Assembly: GCA_015655445.1 (NCBI GenBank)
Contig: JAATFA010000120.1
Location: forward strand, 1 to 38,764
From: Actinomycetales bacterium
GTDB taxonomy: Bacteria; Actinomycetota; Actinomycetes; Actinomycetales; Microbacteriaceae
Direction: 5' to 3'
Length of the DNA: 38,764 nucleotides
The notes beneath the pieces were generated by a model that worked only from the letters and a program-made list of their open reading frames with translations, did not search any database and was not told the origin of the DNA. Position numbers and translations under genes: made by a program. How positions within the stretch are numbered: position 1 is the first letter of the stretch; every line of letters starts with the position of its first letter. Of this stretch, positions 8,224 through 16,512 are shown piece after piece.

Positions 8224-8332
8224 GCTGCCTCCTCGTCGACGGCGCTCGTCTGCAGCCAGACTGCCACCATATGTGGACACCGTCAACGGAGAGTCGAGCG
8301 GCGTGCATGCTTCGGATGGAATACTGGCTCTC

Positions 8333-8788
8333 GTGCCGCTCTATCTCGAAGACCTCTCGGCCGGCCAGACCTTCGTCTCCCCCGGGCGCACCATCACGGA
8401 AGCCGACGTCGTGTCGTTCGCGGCGTGGACGGGCGACAACAACCAGGTGCACACCGACGTCGAGTTCGCCAAGCGCACCCGGTACGGCCAGCGCATCGTG
8501 CACGGCATGCTCGGCGCCTCGCTGTGCCTCGGGCTCATCGCGCGCACGGGCGTCTTCGAGGGGAGCGCGGTCGCCCTGCTCTGGATCGACGGCTGGCGCT
8601 TCACGCAGCCCGTCTTCATCGGCGACACCCTCACGTGCACGGTCGAGATCCTCTCCACGCGGCAGACGAGCAGCGGACGCACGGGCGTCGTCGAGCGACT
8701 CGTGACCCTCGCCAACCAGCGCGGCGAGATCGTGCAGCAGGGCCGCATGGACATCCTCGTGCTCACGCGCGCCGCCGCGATCGCCTGA
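8333..8788 (+). CDS. MaoC-like hydratase/dehydratase
   Basis: A 151-aa single hot-dog-fold MaoC-like protein. The hydratase-2 motif region is visible as SFAAWTGDNNQVHTDVEFAKRTRYGQRIVHGML, with Asp and His of the D-x-N-x-x-H motif, followed by the helix MLGASLCLGL. Family members hydrate enoyl-CoA thioesters or serve as dehydratases. The start is uncertain: GTG 8333 gives the usual family length, while an in-frame GTG at 8303 has a better-spaced GGAGAG box and would add ten residues. It stands alone, divergent from the VOC gene and convergent with the MFS gene. Substrate unknown. Confidence 0.88.
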   Translation: MPLYLEDLSAGQTFVSPGRTITEADVVSFAAWTGDNNQVHTDVEFAKRTRYGQRIVHGMLGASLCLGLIARTGVFEGSAVALLWIDGWRFTQPVFIGDTLTCTVEILSTRQTSSGRTGVVERLVTLANQRGEIVQQGRMDILVLTRAAAIA

Positions 8789-8864
8789 GCGCCCCCCTCC
8801 CGCGCCCCGGGGTGTCTCGCGCGATCCCGCGCGCCGGACCCCCGGCGCGCCCGACCGGAGCGGC

Positions 8865-8953
8865 GCGCCGTGCCGCGGCGCGCCGCGGCGCGCGAAGTGT
8901 GAGTTTGTGCGGGTTCGGGGGCGCCCGAACCCGCACAAACTCACACTTCGGCT
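8865..8953. repeat. 89-bp palindromic repeat element, copy A
   Basis: A 28-bp GC block is followed by an inverted repeat with perfect 27-bp arms (8893-8919 and 8924-8950) around a 4-base loop GGCG, then GCT. The same 89-bp unit recurs at 19201-19289 with two differences by eye (one in the GC block, one in the loop). Copy A lies between convergent genes; its right arm forms the last codons and the TGA stop of the MFS gene. It could act as a bidirectional transcription terminator or be a REP-type element. There is no U-tract. Confidence 0.9.
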
Positions 8954-10173
8954 GCCCGGGAGGGGGAGGGGGCGCGGGCGAGGCGCAGGGAGAGGAGCGC
9001 GAGGCCGGCGCACGCGACCGCGGAGACGGCCGCGGGGATGAGAAACACGTGCGGGAGCCCGAGCGGCGCCCCGAGGGCGCCGACGAGGCCGCCGAGGGTC
9101 GACGCGAAGACGGTCGTGCTGAGGAAGGTCGACGTCGCAAGCCCGACACCCTGCGGATGAAGGCGCTGGGCGATCGTCACCCCGAGCCCCGCGATGCACG
9201 CCCACAGGAGCGACATGAGCACCTGGCCCGCGAAGAGCCCCGCGACGCTTGTGCTGAGCGCGTAGCAGAGGTGCGCGCCCACTCCGAACGCGCTCCCCAC
9301 GACGAGCACGCGCATCGCGCCGAAGCGCGCGGCGCACACGCTCGCGACCGGGATGAGCATGAGCTCGAACACCGGTTGCGTCGCGATGACCGCGCCGCGC
9401 AGCACGGCCGACACGTGCAGCTGCTCGTCCATATAGACGGGAAGGAACGCGAACTTGAGCGTGTCGCCGCTGAGCGCGAGCATGCACAACACCGAGAACA
9501 GCACGAGCGACGCACGACCGCGGGGACGGGGGATCGCGCGCCCCTCGCCCGGTGCCGCGACGGGCGCCGCCGCACGCGACCGCTCACGCCGCACCGACAC
9601 TCCGACGAGCGGCGCCGCCTGCGCGAGCGTGAGGCCCGCGACGACGACGAACAGGAGGCGGATGCCGAGCACGTGCGCGACCGCGCTGCCGACGACCGGG
9701 CCGACCACCCATCCCGCCGTGAAGGCCATGCGGATGGTCGAGAGCACGCCCGTGTCGGCCGCGCCAGGCTCGCGGGAGAGCTCGTCCCGCACGGCCGCGT
9801 AGACCTGGCCGCTGCACGCGCTCGCGACGCTCAGCGCGAGGACGCTCACGACGAAGGGCGTCCACACGCCCGGCGAGAGCGCCATCGCGAGCCAGCCCGC
9901 CGCCCCCACGACGGCGCCGAGACGATAGATGCGCAAGCGGTCGGGCACCCGATCCGAGTACCTGCCGACGAGGAATCCCGCGACGGGCGCGGCCACGTTC
10001 GTGAGGTAGTAGACGCCCGCGACCGCGAGGGAGGAATGGAGGTCCTGCACGAAGAAGAGTGCGATCTGCGGACTCGACGACGACACCGCGATGCCGGAGA
10101 TGACGAGCGCGAGCATGCACGACCGATAGAAGCGCGAGCGCCAGACGACGCGCAGCGCGCGCTCGCGCATCAC
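8941..10173 (-). CDS. MFS sugar-efflux-type transporter
   Basis: A 410-aa major facilitator with about 12 hydrophobic segments. The N-terminal half contains SSSSPQIALFFVQDLHSSLAVAGVYYLTNVAAPVAGFLVGRYSDR, resembling SetA/SetB sugar efflux transporters, and the second half starts after a cytoplasmic Arg/Ala/Pro-rich loop (about residues 198-222). It is the last gene of the long sugar operon; its ATG overlaps the kinase stop by 4 bp. Its C-terminal AAEV and stop are encoded by the arm of a palindromic repeat, so the 3' end may have been remodelled when the repeat arrived. A role in exporting excess sugar or sugar acid is inferred from family and position. Confidence 0.88.
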   Translation of the reverse strand: MMRERALRVVWRSRFYRSCMLALVISGIAVSSSSPQIALFFVQDLHSSLAVAGVYYLTNVAAPVAGFLVGRYSDRVPDRLRIYRLGAVVGAAGWLAMALSPGVWTPFVVSVLALSVASACSGQVYAAVRDELSREPGAADTGVLSTIRMAFTAGWVVGPVVGSAVAHVLGIRLLFVVVAGLTLAQAAPLVGVSVRRERSRAAAPVAAPGEGRAIPRPRGRASLVLFSVLCMLALSGDTLKFAFLPVYMDEQLHVSAVLRGAVIATQPVFELMLIPVASVCAARFGAMRVLVVGSAFGVGAHLCYALSTSVAGLFAGQVLMSLLWACIAGLGVTIAQRLHPQGVGLATSTFLSTTVFASTLGGLVGALGAPLGLPHVFLIPAAVSAVACAGLALLSLRLARAPSPSRAAEV

Positions 10174-11651
10174 CGTGCTCGTGCCATTGCCGCGGACGCG
10201 GACGCGATCGCCTCCCGAAGACCCCGGGCGAGGAGCGCCTTACGCGCGAGGACCGCGTGCGCGGCCCCGTCGGGCGCGCGCTGCGCACGTGCACGTGCGG
10301 GCGCCTCGGCGTGCGCGAGCGGGCGGCCGAGCGCCGTCCACGCGAGCGTCGCGGCCCCGGCCGCCGTGGCCGCGTCCGGATCCGGGACGGTCGTCGCGAC
10401 GCCGAGAGCGTCGGTCGCAAGCTGTGTCCACGCGGGATCGCGCAGGAAGCCGCCCGTGAGACGCACCTCCTCGGCGGGGCCGACGACCTCCGTGACGGCC
10501 TCCGCGAGCTCGAGCGCCGCGCACGCGACGCCGTCGAGCCCCGCGCGCACGAGGTCGAGCGCTCCGTGGTGCGCGCCGAGCCCGACGACGGCCCCGCGGA
10601 GGTCGTCCCGCCACAGCGGCGCCCTCTCCCCGTGGAAGTAGGGGAGGAAGACGAGAGCCTCGTCCGACGGGAGCGCGAGAGCCGGCGCGACGAGGTCGCC
10701 GACCTCCATGCCGAGCACCTCCGCGAGCCACGTGAGCACGTTGCCCCCGTTGCTGCCGGCGCCGCCGACGACCCAGAAGCAAGGCTCGACGGGATAGCAC
10801 CACACGCGTGCGGACGGATCCACGACGCGAGAGGGCGTTCCCGCGCGATAGGCGATGCTCGTGCCGACCGTGCACGTGTGCGCCCCCAGCCGGCGTCCGG
10901 CCGCGCCGAGCTGCGCGAGGGGACCGTCCATGCCGCCGAGCACGACGGGCGTGCCCGCCGCCAGGCCGAGCCGGCGCGCGAGCGCGGGCAGCAGGGGAGC
11001 CGCGTCCGTCGCCGCGCGCACCTCCGGCAGCCGGTCGCGCCGGATCGACGCGCGGTCGAGGGACTCGTCGTCCCATCGCCACGCGGCGCTGTCGAACACG
11101 CCCGTCGCGGCCGCCGTCATCGGGTCCACCCACAGCCGTCCGGTGAGCGTCTCGAAGACGAGGTCCTTCGCGCCCGCGAACCGCACCCCCGCCGCGAGCC
11201 CGCGCTCCTGGAGCCAGCGCAGCTTGGCGGGCCAATAGCTCGTGTGCGGAGGGCACAGGGTGTGCGGGAAGCGCGCTGCCGCCGTCGCGCGGACGCCGGC
11301 GTCGGCGAACGCGGCGGCGCGCGTGTCCGACCAGAGCACGACCTCGCCGACCTCGACCTCGCCGTGCGCGCCCGGCCGCGAGAGCGCGAGGCTGCTCGCC
11401 GTGCCGGAGAGCACGACCGCCTCGATGGACCGCGCGCGTCCGGCCACGACCTCCGCGACGACGGAGAGAACCGCCGAGATCACCTCCTCCCACGCCTGCG
11501 CGGATCTGCCGCTCGCGTCCACGCTCGTCGAGACGGCGCGCGCAGCCTGCGCGAGGACGCGGTAGCGCTCGTCGAACGCGAGCGCGCGCACTCCGCTCGA
11601 CGCGATGTCCACCGCGACGACGGCGGGCGCGCCCTCGGCCGTCTCGCTCAT
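10170..11651 (-). CDS. FGGY-family carbohydrate kinase
   Basis: A 493-aa sugar kinase of the FGGY family (gluconokinase/xylulokinase type). The N-terminal VAVDIASSGVRALAFD phosphate loop, the VLWSDTRAAAFA segment, the catalytic Asp in VVLGGMDGPLAQLG and the second-domain motifs TCTVGTSIAYRAG and EEVRLTGGFLRDPAWTQ are all present, so it should be active. Family members phosphorylate a free sugar or sugar acid with ATP. The lactonase directly upstream suggests that an aldonate such as gluconate may be the substrate; that is inference. The ATG at 11651 follows GGAAGG. The stop overlaps the MFS start. Confidence 0.92.
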   Translation of the reverse strand: MSETAEGAPAVVAVDIASSGVRALAFDERYRVLAQAARAVSTSVDASGRSAQAWEEVISAVLSVVAEVVAGRARSIEAVVLSGTASSLALSRPGAHGEVEVGEVVLWSDTRAAAFADAGVRATAAARFPHTLCPPHTSYWPAKLRWLQERGLAAGVRFAGAKDLVFETLTGRLWVDPMTAAATGVFDSAAWRWDDESLDRASIRRDRLPEVRAATDAAPLLPALARRLGLAAGTPVVLGGMDGPLAQLGAAGRRLGAHTCTVGTSIAYRAGTPSRVVDPSARVWCYPVEPCFWVVGGAGSNGGNVLTWLAEVLGMEVGDLVAPALALPSDEALVFLPYFHGERAPLWRDDLRGAVVGLGAHHGALDLVRAGLDGVACAALELAEAVTEVVGPAEEVRLTGGFLRDPAWTQLATDALGVATTVPDPDAATAAGAATLAWTALGRPLAHAEAPARARAQRAPDGAAHAVLARKALLARGLREAIASASAAMARAR

Positions 11652-11676
11652 GCGGGCCCTTCCACGTGCCGACCCC

Positions 11677-12750
11677 TCACGCGAAGAGGAGGCACACGGG
11701 CGTGGGGACTCCCACCGTCGACACGGGGGTGAGGGAGGCCGCCGCCTCGTCCCAGCGGAACGTGACGACCGTGCCGCTGTCCTGATCCGCGACGAGGAGG
11801 TGCTCGCCGTCCGGCGCGAGGACGAAGTCGCGCGGCTCTCTGCCGAGCGCGGGCTCGACCCGCACGAGGCGCGCCGAGCTCGCCGCGGCGTCGAAGGCGA
11901 GCACGGCGATGCTGTCGTGGCCGCGGTTCGACGTGAAGACGTACCGCCCGGACGGCGACACACGGATCGCGCTCGCCTGGCTGTGCCCCGTGTGTCCCTC
12001 CGGAAGGGTCGAGCACGAGCTCGCGCGCACGAAGCGGTCGCCCTCGCGCCGCAGGACGACGAGCGTGTTGTCGAGCTCGTTGAGGAGCAGGAGGTGCTCG
12101 CCGCCGTCGGCGAACGCGAGGTGGCGGGGGCCGGCTCCCGGCTCGCCCACGATGCGCGCGTCCCGCCGCTCGCGCAGCCGCCCGCCGTCGAAGTCGTAGA
12201 CGAGCACGGCGTCGAGCCCGAGGTCGGGCACGAGCACGCGACCGGTCACCGGGTCGACGACGATCTGGTGCGCGTGCGGGCCCGTCTGCCGCACGGGATG
12301 CACGCTCGACCCCTCGTGCTGCACGTGCTCGACCATGGCGCCGAGGCCCCCGTCGGAACGGCGCTCGAAGACGGACACGGAGCCCGTGCGGTAGTTGGCG
12401 ACGAGCACGAACGCGCCGTCGGGGTGCACCGCGACGTGCGCGGGCTCGACTCCGCCGGACGGCACGGCGTTGATGGGCGTGAGCGCGCCCGTGGCCTGGT
12501 CGCGCGCAAAGGCGGCGACGCCGCCGCCGGGACTGCCCTCGAACTCCACCGTCTCGACGACCGCGTAGAGGCAGAGCCCGTCCGGCGACAGGGCGATCCA
12601 CGAGGGGTTGCGGACGGGCGCGAGCACGGAGGGCGGCTCGACCGCGCCCGCCGCGTAGGCGGAGCCGAGGATCCCGGCCGCCTTCCCGTCGACGTGCGCG
12701 AGGCTCTCGGTGTAGGTGCCGATGATGAGGGGGACAGTGGGCTGGGTCAT
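11677..12750 (-). CDS. Seven-bladed beta-propeller lactonase (Pgl/YbhE family)
   Basis: A 357-aa lactonase-family beta-propeller: IIGTYTES at the N terminus, repeated blade motifs such as PSWIALSPDGLCLYAVVE, PAHVAVHPDGAFVLVANY, PHAHQIVVDPVTGRVLVPDLG and GPRHLAFADGGEHLLLLNE, and IRVSPSGRYVFTSNRGHDSIAVL. The family includes E. coli 6-phosphogluconolactonase Pgl and carboxy-cis,cis-muconate cyclase. Hydrolysis of a sugar lactone fits the neighbours (kinase downstream, isomerases upstream). No signal peptide, so it is cytoplasmic. The ATG has an AAGGA box. Whether the lactone is phosphorylated cannot be told. Confidence 0.92.
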   Translation of the reverse strand: MTQPTVPLIIGTYTESLAHVDGKAAGILGSAYAAGAVEPPSVLAPVRNPSWIALSPDGLCLYAVVETVEFEGSPGGGVAAFARDQATGALTPINAVPSGGVEPAHVAVHPDGAFVLVANYRTGSVSVFERRSDGGLGAMVEHVQHEGSSVHPVRQTGPHAHQIVVDPVTGRVLVPDLGLDAVLVYDFDGGRLRERRDARIVGEPGAGPRHLAFADGGEHLLLLNELDNTLVVLRREGDRFVRASSCSTLPEGHTGHSQASAIRVSPSGRYVFTSNRGHDSIAVLAFDAAASSARLVRVEPALGREPRDFVLAPDGEHLLVADQDSGTVVTFRWDEAAASLTPVSTVGVPTPVCLLFA

Positions 12751-12844
12751 GCGGGGTCCTTACTTCCGTGGCGCTTCTTGCGCGGCCGACGGGCGGCGGC
12801 CCCGGAGGATGACCTCCCGGCCCGCGCGCGTCCGCCGTGACGGT

Positions 12845-13786
12845 CTACTCGAGCGGGAGGCCGACGGCGTCGGCGAGCTCGGTGAGGTAGGCGAGGCCGA
12901 GCCGGTACTCCTGCTCGAACTCGTCGGTGGCCTCGGCGTGGCCGTGATACACGCCGGGCACGTCGCGGACGCCGCGCGAGACGCCGGGCACGTCCTCGAA
13001 CTCGAGGGAGACGACGCCGTCGAAGCCCGTGTCCCGAAGCGCGACGAGCACTTTCTGCCAGTCGATCTTGCCCTTGCCGGGCCGCCAGTGGACGTTCGTC
13101 TCGCCGTCGTTGTCGGAGAAGTGGCAGTGCACGATCCGCCCCTCGAGCCGGTGCACCGCGACGTGCGGGATGTCGCCCGAGGGGAAGAGATGGCTCGGGT
13201 CGAAGTTGACCCCGAGCGCCTCGGATCCGACGGCGTCGAGGATGCGCAGCAGTCCCTCGACGCTCGATCCGTAGCGGAACGGGTGAGGCTCGATGCTGTA
13301 CGTCACGCCGGCCCGCTCGGCGTACTCGGCGCACTCGCGGAGCCCCGCGACGTAGTCCTCCCAGTTGCTGCGCCAGTCGAGGCCCGATGGCACGTCCACG
13401 GTGAAGACCTGCACGTGGGGGCGGTCCGTGATGCGCGGCATCTCGAGCCCGAACGGGTAGTGGACGACCGTGTTCACGACGGGCGCTCCGAGCTCGACCC
13501 CCTTGTCGACGCCCCGCCGGAACATGTCGACCGCGCGAGCGCGCTCGCCCGCGTCGATGCTGCTCAGGCCGGGGGTCTTGACGACGAACTGCGAGAGCTC
13601 CATGCCCTTGTCGTCGAGGATGGACCGCAGCTCCCGCACGGTGGCCTCGGTGTAGTAGTCGAGCAGCGACGCGTCGTCCCACGCGATGAGCTCGGTCGCG
13701 CGGAAGCCCGCGTCCCCGATTCGCGCGATCGCGCGGTCGTACGGGCCGTCCCACTTCCACGGCCACACGGATGCTCCGAAACGCAT
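12845..13786 (-). CDS. Sugar phosphate isomerase/epimerase (TIM barrel), copy 1
   Basis: A 313-aa AP-endonuclease-2-type TIM barrel related to IolE and xylose isomerase-like proteins. Metal-binding candidates are the Glu in TYSIEPHPFRYG, the Asp/His in NFDPSHLFP, the His in IVHCHFSDND and the Glu in VVSLEFEDVPG. The start is the ATG of MRFGASVWPW with a GAGAGGA box; an in-frame ATG at 13825 would add 13 residues that the paralogue lacks. It is roughly 60 percent identical by eye to the protein at 14628-15572, from which it is separated by a TetR gene. The second member of the pair probably arose by duplication. Substrate unknown. Confidence 0.9.
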   Translation of the reverse strand: MRFGASVWPWKWDGPYDRAIARIGDAGFRATELIAWDDASLLDYYTEATVRELRSILDDKGMELSQFVVKTPGLSSIDAGERARAVDMFRRGVDKGVELGAPVVNTVVHYPFGLEMPRITDRPHVQVFTVDVPSGLDWRSNWEDYVAGLRECAEYAERAGVTYSIEPHPFRYGSSVEGLLRILDAVGSEALGVNFDPSHLFPSGDIPHVAVHRLEGRIVHCHFSDNDGETNVHWRPGKGKIDWQKVLVALRDTGFDGVVSLEFEDVPGVSRGVRDVPGVYHGHAEATDEFEQEYRLGLAYLTELADAVGLPLE

Positions 13787-13808
13787 GATGATCCTCTCAA
13801 AAGTCATC

Positions 13809-13823
13809 GAATGAATACATTTC
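13809..13823. promoter_or_regulatory. Candidate TetR box upstream of isomerase copy 1
   Basis: On the minus strand this AT-rich island in GC-rich DNA reads GAAATGTATTCATTC, an imperfect dyad, 23 bp upstream of the isomerase ATG. A related box (GAAATGTCGTACAT) lies upstream of the TetR gene at 14595-14608. Shared GAAATGT and position suggest the local TetR protein binds both. Only the similarity is visible. Confidence 0.3.
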
Positions 13824-13870
13824 ACGGGACACGCGAGTCCCCGCCCCGGGCCGTCGTGCGGATCCCCGGG

Positions 13871-14533
13871 TCAGCCCGCCGCGGTCGCCTCGGGCTCGAA
13901 CTCGTCCCACCTGGTCGGCACGCCCGTCCACTTGCTGATGATGTCGCCGAGGCAGCGCTTGAACGTGCCCTCGAGGTCCATCGTCGGGTCGAGGAGCCAC
14001 TGCAGCTGGATGCCGTCCATGAGCGAGTAGACGCCCCGCACCTCCATGAGGATCTCCTCGTCGCTCATCCAGCGCACCTCGCCCGCGTCCCGGGCTCGCG
14101 TGAGCTCGACGACGGCGTGCCGGACGACCCGCTCATAGCGGCGCTGGATGAAGGTGTGCAGCGGGTGATGCGGATTGGAGGCCTCGGCCGCGATGGTCAG
14201 GAACATCTCGATGAGGCCACGGTCCTGCATGTGCGAGCGGATGCTGCGGATCATGTTCTTGAACCGGTCCAGGCCGTGCAGCGACGGTGGCGAGAACTTG
14301 TCGTTCTCCTCGTCCCAGTGCTCGAGCACGGCGATGAGGAGGCCCTCCTTGCTCTCGAAGTGGCGCGCGAGCGCAGCGGGCGTGACGCCCACGTCCTGCG
14401 CGATCTGCCGCAGCGATCCGCCCGCGTAGCCGTACTGCCCGAACACCTTGGCGGCGGCCTCGATGATCTCCCGGCGCCGGCGGATGCCGTTGCGATAGGG
14501 GCCACGGGCCCTCGCGGCAGGCGAAGTCGTCAT
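13871..14533 (-). CDS. TetR-family regulator of sugar operon 1
   Basis: A 220-aa TetR-family regulator. The helix-turn-helix is at about residues 20-66 (REIIEAAAKVFGQYGYAGGSLRQIAQDVGVTPAALARHFESKEGLLIAVLEHW) and the C-terminal domain is helical, with EILMEVRGVYSLMDGIQLQWLLDP typical of TetR_C regulators. The ATG follows AAAGGAG. It sits between two paralogous isomerase genes on the same strand, with candidate operators before itself and before the downstream isomerase. This suggests it controls part or all of the operon in response to a pathway sugar; that is inference. Confidence 0.88.
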   Translation of the reverse strand: MTTSPAARARGPYRNGIRRRREIIEAAAKVFGQYGYAGGSLRQIAQDVGVTPAALARHFESKEGLLIAVLEHWDEENDKFSPPSLHGLDRFKNMIRSIRSHMQDRGLIEMFLTIAAEASNPHHPLHTFIQRRYERVVRHAVVELTRARDAGEVRWMSDEEILMEVRGVYSLMDGIQLQWLLDPTMDLEGTFKRCLGDIISKWTGVPTRWDEFEPEATAAG

Positions 14534-14594
14534 GACCGGCTCCTTTCCGATCCGCTCGCACCAGCCTAGGGAGTGCGAGCGCGAAAAGTTACGC

Positions 14595-14608
14595 ATGTAC
14601 GACATTTC
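14595..14608. promoter_or_regulatory. Candidate TetR box upstream of the TetR gene
   Basis: A short palindrome ATGT-ACG-ACAT extended to GAAATGT on the minus strand, 62 bp upstream of the TetR ATG and just downstream of isomerase copy 2. It shares GAAATGT with the box at 13809-13823. It may mark an internal promoter under autoregulation. Confidence 0.3.
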
Positions 14609-14627
14609 TCCTCCGGGGCGCGGGCCG

Positions 14628-15572
14628 TCACTCGACCGTGAATCCCACCTCCTTCGCGATGCGCGTGAGGAAGTCGAGGGCGGTCGCGTACTCGGCCTCG
14701 AAACCGTCCGTCGCATCCTCGTTGATGCCGTACGCCGTCGGCTGCCCGCTGCGGCTGCCGCGCGAGACGCCCGGCACGTCCTCGAACTCGAGCGAGACGA
14801 CCCCGTCGAAGCCCGTGTCGTGCAGCGACTGCAGGAGCGCCCGCCAGTCGATCTTCCCCATCCCCGGGCGCCAGTGCGCGTTCGTGAACGAGTCGTTGTC
14901 GGAGAAGTGGCAGTGCACCACGCGCTCTCGCAAGCGATGCACGACGACGTGCGGGATCTCCCCGACCGGGAACAGGTGGCTCGGATCGAGGTTGACCCCG
15001 AGCGCCGGCGAGCCGACGGCCTCGATGAGGCGCAGGAGCCCCTCGGCGTTCGCGCCGTACCGGAAGGGGTGGGGCTCGACGCTGTAGCGCACGCCCGCCT
15101 GCTCCGCGTAGTCCGCGCACTCGCGCACGGCCCCGACGTAGTCGTGCCAGTTGCGCTCCCAGTCGAGGTCCTTCGGCAGGTCGACGGTCACCATCTGCAT
15201 GAGCGGATAGTTCTGCAGGCGCGGGAAGTCGATCTCGAACGGCAGGTGTGTGACGGTGTTGATGATGCCCGCCCCGAGCGCCACCCCCGTGTCGACCCCG
15301 GCCTTGAACAGGTCGACGCGGTCGCGCCGCACCGCCGGATCCGCGCTCGCCATGCCGCTGTTGTTCACGACGAACTGCGAGAGCGTCATGTCCGAGTCCG
15401 CGAGCACCGCGCGGAGCGTCGCGATCGTCGCGGGCGTGTAGTAGTCCGTGAGCGCGTCCCGGTCCCATGCGATGAGCTCCGTGGCACGGAAGCCCGCACC
15501 GCCGATGCGCGCGACCGCTCGGTCGTAGGGGACGTCCCATCGCCATGGCCAAACCGAGGCGCCGAATCTCAT
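14628..15572 (-). CDS. Sugar phosphate isomerase/epimerase (TIM barrel), copy 2
   Basis: A 314-aa paralogue of the isomerase at 12845-13786, collinear over its full length (MRFGASVWPWRWDVPYDRAVARIG at the start, SLEFEDVPGVSRG near the end). The metal ligands are conserved in SVEPHPFRYG, NLDPSHLFP, VVHCHFSDND and SLEFED. Differences concentrate in the region after SQFVV (residues 75-130), which lines the barrel mouth, so the two may act on different epimers or successive intermediates. It follows the permease genes of operon 1, with AAAGGA before the ATG. Confidence 0.9.
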   Translation of the reverse strand: MRFGASVWPWRWDVPYDRAVARIGGAGFRATELIAWDRDALTDYYTPATIATLRAVLADSDMTLSQFVVNNSGMASADPAVRRDRVDLFKAGVDTGVALGAGIINTVTHLPFEIDFPRLQNYPLMQMVTVDLPKDLDWERNWHDYVGAVRECADYAEQAGVRYSVEPHPFRYGANAEGLLRLIEAVGSPALGVNLDPSHLFPVGEIPHVVVHRLRERVVHCHFSDNDSFTNAHWRPGMGKIDWRALLQSLHDTGFDGVVSLEFEDVPGVSRGSRSGQPTAYGINEDATDGFEAEYATALDFLTRIAKEVGFTVE

Positions 15573-15624
15573 GACGTGTCCTTTCTCTGCAGGTCTGTGG
15601 AGCGATGAAGACGGGAGTCGCCGG

Positions 15625-16512
15625 TCAGCGTCCCGCGAGCGAGCCGCCGATCCCGCCGACGCTGAAGTAGCGGTTGAGGAAGGCGAAGATGACGATGGGC
15701 GGGAGCATCATGACGACCGACTCCGCCATGACGTAGCCCCACTGGCTGTTGTTCTCGGCGAAGAAGGACTGCAGGCCCACGGGGAGCGTGTAGTTCGCGT
15801 CCGAGCGCAGGAAGACGATCGCGACGAGGTAGTCGTTCCACGCGAGCAGGAACGAGAAGATTGCCGTCGAGAGCACCCCCGGGAGCGAGTTGCGCAGCAC
15901 GATGCGCACGAAGCCGCCGAAGAGCGAGCTGCCGTCGATCCACGCCGCCTCCTCGAGCGCGATCGGGATCGAGTCGAAGTAGGCAGCCATCATCCACGTC
16001 GCGACCGACATCGTGCTGCTGATGTAGACGATCGCGAGCCCGAAGAGGTTGTCGACGAGGTCGAACCTCGCGAAGAGGATGAACAGCGGCACGACCGACA
16101 CGATGATCGGCAGCGACTGCGCGACGAAGAGCAGGAGCGAGTAGCCCGACACGGCCTTCCCCCGTCCGCGGGAGAGCACGTAGCCCGCGGGCGCGGCGAC
16201 CGCGACCGAGACGACGACGGTCGCGAGCGTGACGACGAGGCTGTTGCGCACCCACTCGAGCACGCGCGTCTGCGTGAACACGTGCACGAAGTTCTCGAGC
16301 GTCACGGCCGCGTGCGTCGTGCTCTGCGACTGGGGCACGATCGAGAGCACGATCGTCACGACGATCGGCACGAGCACGACGGCGGCGATCGCGATCACGG
16401 GCAGCGTCCACCGCCACTGGCCCGACGCCTCCTCCCGTCCGCGGCGACGACGGAGAGCAGCGGGCGCCGGTCGACCCGGATGCGCCGCCCCGCGGACCCC
16501 GAGGGCGGTCAC
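15625..16512 (-). CDS. ABC sugar importer permease (MalG type)
   Basis: A 295-aa inner-membrane permease with an N-terminal Arg-rich cytoplasmic tail and six predicted membrane segments. The EAA loop that docks the ATPase reads EEAAWIDGSSLFGGFVRIVLRNSLPG. It belongs to the CUT1 carbohydrate-uptake group (MalG side). The GTG start overlaps the stop of the partner permease by 4 bp. No ATP-binding subunit is encoded in the operon, so a shared MsiK-like ATPase is presumably used, as is common in actinobacteria. Confidence 0.93.
   Translation of the reverse strand: MTALGVRGAAHPGRPAPAALRRRRGREEASGQWRWTLPVIAIAAVVLVPIVVTIVLSIVPQSQSTTHAAVTLENFVHVFTQTRVLEWVRNSLVVTLATVVVSVAVAAPAGYVLSRGRGKAVSGYSLLLFVAQSLPIIVSVVPLFILFARFDLVDNLFGLAIVYISSTMSVATWMMAAYFDSIPIALEEAAWIDGSSLFGGFVRIVLRNSLPGVLSTAIFSFLLAWNDYLVAIVFLRSDANYTLPVGLQSFFAENNSQWGYVMAESVVMMLPPIVIFAFLNRYFSVGGIGGSLAGR

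Noticed and set aside
8068-10641. Very long plus-strand open frame antisense to the VOC, MFS and kinase genes
   Set aside because: Composition is Arg/Ala/His-rich without domains, and it runs opposite to well-supported genes; a GC-rich shadow.
12716-14569. Long plus-strand open frame antisense to isomerase copy 1 and the TetR gene
   Set aside because: It mirrors the third-codon GC bias of the minus-strand genes and shows no recognisable motif.
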